Source: Demequina lutea
GTDB taxonomy: Bacteria; Actinomycetota; Actinomycetes; Actinomycetales; Demequinaceae
DNA: 64,000 bases
Reading direction: 5' to 3'
Assembly (NCBI RefSeq): GCF_013409005.1
Contig: NZ_JACBZO010000001.1
Coordinates: 1,612,001-1,676,000, forward strand
This document shows, in pieces, positions 1 through 6,561 of this stretch. The notes beneath the pieces were generated by a model. That model saw only the letters and a program-made list of their open reading frames with translations, was not told where the DNA came from and searched no databases. The translations under genes were made by a program, and so were the position numbers. Each line of letters begins with the position of its first letter. The stretch's first letter is position 1.

Positions 1-69
1 CCTCTCGTCGATGTCTCCACTGCGGGACGCCGCCCCGATCGACATCGCCAACTCGCTCGGGGACGTCAC
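1..69 (-). CDS. possible 5' end of a gene leaving the left edge
   Basis: On the minus strand an open frame from a GTG at 69 (in-frame ATG at 45) runs off the left edge, reading about 23 residues that begin MTSPSELAM. It is too short to assign to a family. An inverted repeat lies just upstream at 89-121, which would suit an autoregulated gene. The frame is open, but the start and the gene itself are guesses. Confidence 0.25.
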   Translation of the reverse strand, partial: MTSPSELAMSIGAASRSGDIDER

Positions 70-88
70 ATCGATCGTCAGGTGTGCT

Positions 89-121
89 GTGACATTGCGG
101 CGCATGGCGCCATCGTGTCAC
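89..121. promoter_or_regulatory. inverted repeat GTGACA/TGTCAC, possible operator
   Basis: GTGACA (89-94) and TGTCAC (116-121) form an inverted repeat with a 21-nt spacer between the putative left-edge gene and the SDR gene. TGACA/TGTCA half-sites are common for TetR-type repressors, but the spacing is long, so this is only a candidate. Confidence 0.2.
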
Positions 122-159
122 GCCGCAGGTTCTAGGGCGGGTTCAGCGACCCCTGAGGC

Positions 160-834
160 TCACTCGCGACCGGCCTCCAGCGGAATCAGCATGGTCCGGA
201 ACTCGCCGGGGGCGCTGTGGATCTCCCAGATGCGTTGGGCGACAGAATCGATGCCGTTGTCGAGTTGAAGCTTGGGGATGGCGCCAGGGATCACGAGTTG
301 GACGACGCGAATACCCTCGTCGGCGAGTGCTTCGTGAAGCATCTCGCCGTAGGCACTCTCCGCGGGGAACGCGACCGACGTTCCCGCGAATCCGGCGCGC
401 GCCTTCACCGAGGTGCCGCCGTTGATCAGGACGATGCTGCCGTCACCGGCCTCCCGCATGGCGGGTAGCACGGCACGCACTGCGTGGATCAGTCCCAACG
501 CAGAGAACCGCAACGCCTCGAGCGCGAGTTCGGGGGTGAGGTCCAGAACAGGTTTGAGGTAGGTACGCGCAGGCAAGGGGCTGTACTGGAGCGCCAAGAT
601 GGGGCCGAGCTCGGCGGCGGCCCGCGCCAACGCCGTTTCGAGGGCCGCGGCGTCTCGCACGTCCGCCGCGTAACCGCGGGCCTCCACGCCCGACTCGCGC
701 AGCTCGGCCGCCAGAGAGTCGAGCTTGGACTGGTCACGAGCGATGAGAGCAACTGAAAAGCCTTCGCGTCCGAACCTGCGCGCAACCGCTGCACCCAGCC
801 CCGGTCCTGCTCCGATGATCGCCATGGTCGGCAT
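160..834 (-). CDS. SDR-family oxidoreductase, atypical
   Basis: The 224-residue protein has the length and N-terminal Rossmann fold of short-chain dehydrogenases: glycine motif GAGPGLG at residues 8-14, then an acidic-end beta strand region (ARDQSK). The usual catalytic YxxxK is not visible. The likely equivalent tyrosine is followed by GEML (SAYGEML), so the lysine is missing. It may therefore be a non-canonical or non-catalytic SDR. The ATG at 834 is preceded by a good ribosome site (GGAAGGAG, about 8 nt away). It lies just downstream of the ABC1-kinase gene on the same strand. The substrate is unknown. Confidence 0.8.
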   Translation of the reverse strand: MPTMAIIGAGPGLGAAVARRFGREGFSVALIARDQSKLDSLAAELRESGVEARGYAADVRDAAALETALARAAAELGPILALQYSPLPARTYLKPVLDLTPELALEALRFSALGLIHAVRAVLPAMREAGDGSIVLINGGTSVKARAGFAGTSVAFPAESAYGEMLHEALADEGIRVVQLVIPGAIPKLQLDNGIDSVAQRIWEIHSAPGEFRTMLIPLEAGRE

Positions 835-867
835 GGGCGTCTCCTTCCGACGAGAGTCAAATCGACC

Positions 868-2547
868 CTAGTGCCCGCGTCGGCCCCCGAGTAGCGCGTG
901 CAGCAGGGGCAGGCTGGAAGCGATCATGAGCCACGTGCCCAGCCCGGAGTCGTCGGGACGCACCAGGGCGCCGGCGATAAGCAGCGAGGAGAACAGTCCA
1001 GTCGACACCAAGCGCCTCCCGGCGCGTTCTATTCGGGCGATCCTGCGCTCCAAGCGTGGCGCGGTGACACGGAACGAGCCGTCTTCGATCTGGGCAAGGA
1101 CCGCGTCGAGCCGCGAGGGCATCCGCCAGAGCAGCCCCGCGTTGTCGAGGGCCTGCCGCCCCAGGTCGGCGACCAGGTTGCCGCCCTCGTCTCGCAGCAA
1201 TTGCTGCGCATACGGTTCGACGGAGTCCCACAGGTTGTACGCCGGGTAGAGCGAACTGGACACCCCCGAGGTGAGAGACACCGCGCGGATAATCAGCAGG
1301 AAGTTCTCCGGCAGCTGGAACGGAAGCGTCAGCACCACGTCGCTGAACTCCACCGCGAAGTCCTGGAACTGCCGCGGGTCCAGTTCTCGCAACTCGGCAA
1401 ATCCCATGCCGCCAAACCTGGCGAACAGCGACGTCATGACACGCTCGAGGTCCACGGTGTCGGCGGAGGGCAGCAGCACCCCCACCTCCTGCATCGCCTT
1501 AACCATGCCCTTGCCGTCGCGCGCAGCCGCCGCAATGATAAGGCCGCGCAAGGTGCCACGTAGGCTCGTCGGCACCTCGCCCATCATGCCGAAGTCGACG
1601 AACGTGAGCGTCCATGGCGGGCCTTCGTGTTCCGGCACGGCGGGAGTGACGAAGAGGTTTCCCGGGTGGGGATCCGCATGGAAGAAGCCATGAAGGAACA
1701 ATTGGTCGAACATCACCTCCGCGAACGCCGATGCGACGTCGGAGGGTTCGATGCCTGCGGCGCGTAGCGCTGCGGTATCGGTGATCTTGATGGCGGTCAC
1801 GTCTTCGAGCGTCAGCACGCGGCGCGTCGTGCGCTCCCACGCGACGGCCGGGACCCGCACGCGGTCGTTCTGGGCGAAGTTCTCTGCGAAACGCTCGGAA
1901 TTCGCCCCCTCCTGGAGGTAGTCGATCTCCTCGAGGCATGTTTGCGCGAACTCCTCCACGACCGCAGGCGCGTCGACGCGTTTGGATACCAATTGCACCC
2001 GGCTCAGCCATCCGCCGACCTTGCGCAAGGCTGCCAAGTCGACGGCGACAATGTCGCCGATGCCTGGGCGTTGCACCTTGACGACCGCGCCGTCGAATCC
2101 CACGTCCGAAGCATCGCGCCGCGAGAGCCTTGCACGGTAGACCTGCCCAAGGGAGGCGGCGGCGATCGGAGTCTCGTCGATGGACGCGAAGACTTGCTCG
2201 AGCGGCACACCCAACTCTTGTTCGGCGAGTGCGCGGATGGCGGCGAAAGGCACTGCGGGCACCTCGTCTTGGAGGCCCTCGAGTTCCTTGGTGACCTCCG
2301 GTGGCAGCACATCCAGTCGCGAGGACATGAACTGACCGAGCTTGATCATGAGCCCGCCGAGATCTACCGCGAGCACGCGGAATCGACGCGCAAAGCGCTT
2401 CATGCGGGCGGGCCTTGTGCGCTCGGCGACGCCGCGGAGCCCAATGGTGGGGAGGAGAATCTCGTACCACCAGGTCACCGCGAGATTCCGTGCGGCAAAG
2501 CGGAGGATGCGCCGGTAGCGGGCGCGGCCTGATACGGCGTCGGGCAT
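868..2547 (-). CDS. ABC1/UbiB (AarF) atypical kinase family protein
   Basis: This is a 559-residue member of the ABC1/ADCK/UbiB family, ATP-binding kinase-like proteins linked to isoprenoid quinone metabolism. Visible family marks are the KLGQ segment (MIKLGQFMSSRLD), the alanine-rich nucleotide loop (IAAASLGQVYRA), the catalytic-loop-like HADPHPGN and the metal-binding DFG (FVDFGMMG). The C-terminus has two hydrophobic segments suited to membrane anchoring. The frame opens upstream at 2580, but an AAGGAG site at 2553-2558 precedes ATG 2547, so that start is preferred. The PadR gene lies 38 bp upstream on the same strand and may be co-transcribed. The substrate is unknown. Confidence 0.88.
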   Translation of the reverse strand: MPDAVSGRARYRRILRFAARNLAVTWWYEILLPTIGLRGVAERTRPARMKRFARRFRVLAVDLGGLMIKLGQFMSSRLDVLPPEVTKELEGLQDEVPAVPFAAIRALAEQELGVPLEQVFASIDETPIAAASLGQVYRARLSRRDASDVGFDGAVVKVQRPGIGDIVAVDLAALRKVGGWLSRVQLVSKRVDAPAVVEEFAQTCLEEIDYLQEGANSERFAENFAQNDRVRVPAVAWERTTRRVLTLEDVTAIKITDTAALRAAGIEPSDVASAFAEVMFDQLFLHGFFHADPHPGNLFVTPAVPEHEGPPWTLTFVDFGMMGEVPTSLRGTLRGLIIAAAARDGKGMVKAMQEVGVLLPSADTVDLERVMTSLFARFGGMGFAELRELDPRQFQDFAVEFSDVVLTLPFQLPENFLLIIRAVSLTSGVSSSLYPAYNLWDSVEPYAQQLLRDEGGNLVADLGRQALDNAGLLWRMPSRLDAVLAQIEDGSFRVTAPRLERRIARIERAGRRLVSTGLFSSLLIAGALVRPDDSGLGTWLMIASSLPLLHALLGGRRGH

Positions 2548-2585
2548 CAAATCTCCTTGACCCCGACGGTCCGACGGCAAACCCG

Positions 2586-3140
2586 TCAGTCCTGCGCGAG
2601 GATCGAGTAGATCTTACGTCGGGTTTCGTTGAGCACCTCGGCGGCCTTGTGGTGTTGCTCGGACGTTCCAGTCCGAACGACCTGGGCGACCGCCTGTGCA
2701 AGTTCGATGCCGGCCTTCGGCACGGCACCCAGCGCATTGGTGTCGAACGGCGCTGTGTTCTCCCACGCGGCCGATCCCGCTGCCGCCGCGGCCTCTTCGC
2801 GACCGGCCTCGGTCAACGAGTAGACCTTCCGGTCTTGGGACACCTCGGTGGTCACGAGGCCCTCGTCTGCGAGAAGCTGCAACGTGGGGTAAACCGAGCC
2901 GGCGCTTGGCTTCCACTTGCCACCGGTGCGTTCCTCGATCTCACGAATGAGTTGGTAGCCATGCTTCGGCTCTTCGGCAAGGAGCGTAAGTATTGCCGCG
3001 CGCACGTCTCCACGGCCCATGCGAGTGCCGACCTTCTTGTCAAAGGAGGTGCGCAAGTGGTTCATGGCCTGCCACATGGCGTCGGCCGCCTGGCCGGGAC
3101 CAGAGTTGCTGGAACCGCCGGGACGGAATGAGTTACCCAT
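2586..3140 (-). CDS. PadR-family transcriptional regulator
   Basis: The 184-residue protein has an N-terminal glycine/serine-rich extension of about 40 residues, then the PadR winged helix (RAAILTLLAEEPKHGYQLIREIEERTGG, SAGSVYPTLQLLADEGLV, RKVYSLTEAGRE) and a helical dimerisation tail. Family members are usually repressors released by small molecules. A strong ribosome site (AGGAGG) precedes ATG 3140. A perfect dyad (3167-3194) lies 27 bp upstream of the start, consistent with autorepression. It is the first gene of the minus-strand set that includes the ABC1 kinase and SDR genes, which it may control. Confidence 0.9.
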   Translation of the reverse strand: MGNSFRPGGSSNSGPGQAADAMWQAMNHLRTSFDKKVGTRMGRGDVRAAILTLLAEEPKHGYQLIREIEERTGGKWKPSAGSVYPTLQLLADEGLVTTEVSQDRKVYSLTEAGREEAAAAAGSAAWENTAPFDTNALGAVPKAGIELAQAVAQVVRTGTSEQHHKAAEVLNETRRKIYSILAQD

Positions 3141-3166
3141 GACTACCTCCTATAGGCGCGTCGCTA

Positions 3167-3194
3167 ACGATAGCGAACGACATATCGCTATCGT
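3167..3194. promoter_or_regulatory. perfect dyad, probable PadR operator
   Basis: ACGATAGCGA (3167-3176) and its exact reverse complement TCGCTATCGT (3185-3194) are separated by 8 nt, just upstream of the PadR gene. The position and symmetry suggest the autoregulatory site of that repressor. Not tested. Confidence 0.6.
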
Positions 3195-3649
3195 CACACG
3201 CTGGAGTGGTGATTGCAAACGGGAGCGGCCTCGGTGCTCGATCCAGGAACAGTCACGCCATCTGAAACACGGCACCCATCGCTTCGTGGAAAATTGGGAC
3301 AGACCAAGGGGGCCCGCCAGGAGCTCTATGCCCACGGATTCTTGAAAGCGGAGCGGAAAACCTCGGCGCCAAGGTGGAGATAGGGATTCGGCATGGGAAA
3401 CCCGGGCTCGCCGTGCAGCGCGGAAACCTCCCCGGATCAAGCGTCGCCCACTACCCCGACTACGGTCTAGGTTGAACCCCCTGAAGCGGCTTCCGGGACA
3501 TAGGTCCCGGTGGCTCAGAGTTTGCGCAGAGGACCCGCAGAGTTCGAGCAGAGTTGAGGGTGTGGGGGAATTTCTGCCGACTAGAGTAGGCAAGAATTGT
3601 CCACGCGACCCATACCCGCGTCACACATTTAGAACGGGGAGTTTGCTCC
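3195..3649. other. gene-free stretch between divergent genes
   Basis: About 455 bp between the PadR gene (minus) and the cytochrome b module (plus). Open frames here have no recognisable sequence. It should hold the promoters of both transcription units, but no convincing -35/-10 pair was found. The motif GCAGAG recurs three times around 3523-3552 without a clear role. Confidence 0.5.
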
Positions 3650-3820
3650 ATGGCAGGTACACAGATATTGGCCGAAGGTGCTGGTAATTACCTCAACTTC
3701 GGAATCTTCCACATTTCGGTCACGAATGCGCTGATCATGGGAGCAATGATCGTCATCTTCATCTTGGCGGTTGTCATACCGTTCCCCCATCACGACGCGG
3801 ACGACGAGGTCTCTCGGTGA
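3650..3820 (+). CDS. small single-span membrane protein of the cytochrome b module
   Basis: This 56-residue frame starts at ATG 3650 and its TGA (3818-3820) overlaps the GTG of the cytochrome b gene. The sequence begins MAGTQILAEGAGNYL, has one long hydrophobic helix (about residues 23-45, ALIMGAMIVIFILAVVIPF) and an acidic tail. The overlap implies translational coupling, so it is probably a small subunit of the same complex. No family is recognised. Confidence 0.65.
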   Translation: MAGTQILAEGAGNYLNFGIFHISVTNALIMGAMIVIFILAVVIPFPHHDADDEVSR

Positions 3821-4467
3821 GCGCCGTCGAGGACACGGCGGCCAAGGTGGACTCCCCCCCCAGGACCAGTTGGAGCGCTTGGGTGCGCTATCGCATTACG
3901 CACATGGTTCCAGAGGGCCAGTGGCTTCCCGACCGGCAGCCCTCGTATATGGCGTCCTGGATCTACGTTTTCGGCATGGCCACGCTGGTCTCCCTCTTTA
4001 TTGTGATCGGTTCTGGAGTGGTGCTCGCGCTCGGCGGTTCCGAGTGGTGGCACACGTCCAACGTGGGCCACTACGTCAACTCCGTGCACCTGTGGAGTGT
4101 TGAGATCTTCTTCGCCGTGATGGCGATCCACCTGTGGGGCAAGTTCTGGATGGCGGCATGGCGCGGCGGTAGGTCCCTGACCTGGATGACGGGCATGATC
4201 GCTTTGCTCGCCGCAGTGGGTACCGGGTTTACCGGCTACCTCAGCCAGACCAACTTCGATTCCCAGTGGATCGGTGCGCAAGCCAAGGACGGCTTGAACT
4301 CGGTTGGCCTCGGTGCGTGGTTCAACGCGCTCAACCCGGCGACCGCGCTCACTCTTCACATCGTCGTGCTACCGCTCGCGGTCGGCGCCATCGTTATCAT
4401 GCACGTCATCCTGGTGAGACGCCACGGCGTGGTCCCGCCCATCGGTGCGGAGGAGCCCACATCATGA
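3817..4467 (+). CDS. cytochrome b N-terminal domain protein (di-heme)
   Basis: The 216-residue membrane protein matches the four-helix N-terminal half of cytochrome b/b6. Two histidine pairs fit bis-heme coordination: His91/His105 in helix B and His181/His196 in helix D, with spacings of 13 and 14 residues as in the family. It would carry electrons between a quinone and a partner across the membrane. It overlaps the preceding small gene (GTGA) and the next gene (ATGA). No Rieske or cytochrome c1 gene is nearby, so this is not a standard bc1 operon. The electron partners are unknown. Confidence 0.88.
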   Translation: MSAVEDTAAKVDSPPRTSWSAWVRYRITHMVPEGQWLPDRQPSYMASWIYVFGMATLVSLFIVIGSGVVLALGGSEWWHTSNVGHYVNSVHLWSVEIFFAVMAIHLWGKFWMAAWRGGRSLTWMTGMIALLAAVGTGFTGYLSQTNFDSQWIGAQAKDGLNSVGLGAWFNALNPATALTLHIVVLPLAVGAIVIMHVILVRRHGVVPPIGAEEPTS

Positions 4468-5417
4468 CCACACCGTCAACGCGCGGCAAGCGCTACACAC
4501 CCGACTCTCACTCTTTCCCCACGAGGCCGTACGACCTCGTCAAGGAGATGGTGGTCGCAGGCGTCATCCTGCTACTCGTCGCCCTCGCGCTCGCGGCCGG
4601 CTTTGGTTCGCTCGACGAGAAGGCCATCACCCTGCAGAGCTGGGCAAAGGCGGCGCCTTTCGACGTTGTCGCGACCGCCACTGGCGAACTCGCGGGCACC
4701 ACTGACAGCGCTGGCTATGGCCCGCCATACAACAACGCCAGCGAAGGCCAGAAGTTGGGGCCCCTCGCGCTGCAGAAGTGGGGCGGCATCCGCATCCCCG
4801 TGAACTCCGCGCAGGACCTGGTTTTGACGCCTCTCGAGAGCGGCACACCTGATGCCGCACTCGCGGATGCGTTGACCACATGGAAGGCCGCCAACGCCGA
4901 CCAGCAGACCGCGTGGGCCACTTCCTACGGTGACGCCCTCGCGGCAACGCCGGATGGCGATCCCACCACTGTGGCGAGCGGCGACTACGGGCCGGTGCCC
5001 GTCATGGCGTCGTCCTTCCTGACGCTCGCGAACGCAGGCGGCCTGGAGCAACTCATCTCGCCAAACTTCTATGGCGGCGACCGTACCAAGCAGCTGCTGC
5101 TGCTCGCGGACGGTTCCTACATGGAGGACCAGGCCCGTGCACGTAGCCTGGGCGGCGACCAGTGGGGAATGATGAACGAGGCTGGCAACTTCCCGGGTCA
5201 GGTGTGGCTGGGGATGATGACCTTCTGGTATCAGATTCCTGCGCTCGGTAACTCCGACAACGGCGACGCACTCGTCTGGGGCGCGACCGTGATCATCGTG
5301 CTGGGCTTCCTCTTCCTGCCGTTCCTGCCCGGATTGCGAGCAATCCCGGAAAAGATCCCCGTCTACAAGTTGGTCTGGCGGGATTACTACCGGAGGCAGA
5401 ACAACAAGAAGAAGTAG
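4464..5417 (+). CDS. two-span membrane protein with large exported domain, cytochrome b partner
   Basis: The 317-residue product has one transmembrane helix at about residues 26-46, a region of about 220 residues without CxxCH heme or Cys/His cluster motifs, and a second helix near residues 276-298. It ends in a basic tail (LPFLPGLRAIPEKIP, WRDYYRRQNNKKK) that resembles the end of cytochrome b C-terminal domains. It is translationally coupled to the cytochrome b gene (ATGA) and followed by a strong terminator, so the three genes form one operon. It probably replaces the C-terminal half of cytochrome b, but the biochemical role is unknown. Confidence 0.7.
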   Translation: MTTPSTRGKRYTPDSHSFPTRPYDLVKEMVVAGVILLLVALALAAGFGSLDEKAITLQSWAKAAPFDVVATATGELAGTTDSAGYGPPYNNASEGQKLGPLALQKWGGIRIPVNSAQDLVLTPLESGTPDAALADALTTWKAANADQQTAWATSYGDALAATPDGDPTTVASGDYGPVPVMASSFLTLANAGGLEQLISPNFYGGDRTKQLLLLADGSYMEDQARARSLGGDQWGMMNEAGNFPGQVWLGMMTFWYQIPALGNSDNGDALVWGATVIIVLGFLFLPFLPGLRAIPEKIPVYKLVWRDYYRRQNNKKK

Positions 5418-5480
5418 CGCGCGTCAATACCGTTGTTTGACAACGCGCACGGTGCTCATATCGAGCGTCGATGCACAACA

Positions 5481-5536
5481 AGAGATACGGTCCGGGTCCT
5501 GCTGGAGGTCGGCAGGACCCGGACCGTATCTCTTTG
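5481..5536 (+). terminator. strong intrinsic terminator
   Basis: A perfect 22-bp stem (5481-5502 with 5512-5533) and 9-nt loop are followed by TTTG. It closes the cytochrome b operon and separates it from the ArsR/hydrogenase-like operon. Confidence 0.85.
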
Positions 5537-5618
5537 TCCGCTTGGGCCGAGAGCCTCCGCACGCGAATGCGGGTTTAGGACTTCGTGAAATCACAACGTC
5601 CTGATGTGGTGATACCGT

Positions 5619-5632
5619 TTGTCACATGACAA
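5619..5632. promoter_or_regulatory. palindrome TTGTCACATGACAA, probable ArsR operator
   Basis: TTGTCA and TGACAA are inverted around CA, 26 bp upstream of the preferred ATG (5658) of the ArsR gene. The position fits autoregulation of the operon, as described for the mycobacterial homolog Rv0081. A longer reading that starts at TTG 5619 would translate the operator, another reason to prefer 5658. Confidence 0.55.
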
Positions 5633-5657
5633 GGCGGCCGAGCGCGGGTGGGATGGC

Positions 5658-6062
5658 ATGACCGCACCCCTCCAGCAAATGAAGGCCGACCTGTTCAAGG
5701 CGATGGGGAACCCGATGCGCATCCGGGTGCTCGAGCTTCTCTGTGAACGCGAACGCTCCGTCGGCGAGATGCTCGTCGAGCTTGGCGTCGGTGCCTCGGC
5801 GCTGTCCCAACAACTTGGCGTACTCCGCGGTACTGGCTTGGTGCTGGCTCGGCGCGAGGCCTCTGCCGTGTACTACTCCGTCACCTCACCGCGGGTCGCC
5901 GACCTGCTCGCCGTCGGACGGCAGCTTCGTGCGGACCTTCTCTCGCTTCAGGTGGACATGCTCACGGATCTGCGCGCGGAAGAAGATGCCGACTCCAAGG
6001 ACGACACCGCTGGTTCCGCCGACGACACATCGGCCCTGCACGCAGAGTTACGGAACAGCTGA
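5658..6062 (+). CDS. ArsR-family regulator of the hydrogenase-like operon
   Basis: The 134-residue protein (MTAPLQQMKADLF...) has a winged helix of ArsR type: KAMGNPMRIRVLELLCERERSVGEML, then VGASALSQQLGVLRGTGLVLARREASAVYYSV. No CxC metal-sensing cysteines are present in the helix usually used for metal binding. The tail is acidic and disordered. It is the first gene before the six-gene complex, the same position as Rv0081 of M. tuberculosis, a hypoxia-linked regulator of the hyc-like operon. ATG 5658 is chosen because a palindrome overlaps the upstream TTG start. Confidence 0.85.
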   Translation: MTAPLQQMKADLFKAMGNPMRIRVLELLCERERSVGEMLVELGVGASALSQQLGVLRGTGLVLARREASAVYYSVTSPRVADLLAVGRQLRADLLSLQVDMLTDLRAEEDADSKDDTAGSADDTSALHAELRNS

Positions 6063-6069
6063 CCGCGCC

Positions 6070-6561
6070 ATGTTGAGACTCCTGCGCACGATGCTGCGCG
6101 TCGGCCGGATCGCTTTGCCGGCGCCAGTGGCACCGCCGTCGCCTGAAGCCCCGACGGCCGAACCGCTGCCGTGGTCCGGCTCCATCCAGATCCGGCACGT
6201 GGACGCCGGGTCATGCAACGGGTGCGAGGTCGAGATCGCCGCAGCGTTCGGTCCCGTCTACGACGCCGAGCGCTACGGCGCACGCCTGGTCCCCTCGCCT
6301 CGGCATGCGGACGTGCTGCTCGTCACCGGTCCCGTCACGCGGAATATGGCCGATCCCTTGCGGATCACCTACGAAGCGACACCGGCGCCCAAGCGCGTGA
6401 TTGCGTTGGGTGACTGCGCCCGCAACTGTGGCGTATTCGCAGGCGCCTACGGCGTCGAGGGACCGGTGTCGGACATCATCCCCGTCGACGTCGAGGTTCG
6501 TGGCTGCCCACCCTCGCCGGAAGACATCGTCGCCGCGTTGCGAGGACTGACCGGCCGATGA
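6070..6561 (+). CDS. NuoB/HycG-like iron-sulfur small subunit
   Basis: The 163-residue protein of the NADH-dehydrogenase 20-kDa/hydrogenase small subunit family. The four ligands of the proximal [4Fe-4S] cluster are present: C49 and C52 (SCNGCE), C116 (GDCA) and C146 (RGCPP). It would pass electrons to the large subunit on the cytoplasmic face. The ATG at 6070 follows the regulator stop by 7 bp, and the TGA overlaps the next gene (ATGA). It corresponds in position to Rv0082 of the mycobacterial locus. Confidence 0.9.
   Translation: MLRLLRTMLRVGRIALPAPVAPPSPEAPTAEPLPWSGSIQIRHVDAGSCNGCEVEIAAAFGPVYDAERYGARLVPSPRHADVLLVTGPVTRNMADPLRITYEATPAPKRVIALGDCARNCGVFAGAYGVEGPVSDIIPVDVEVRGCPPSPEDIVAALRGLTGR

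Noticed and set aside
1499-2737. 412-codon minus-strand frame overlapping the ABC1 kinase
   Set aside because: Same strand, wrong frame; Arg/Pro-rich shadow of the kinase gene.
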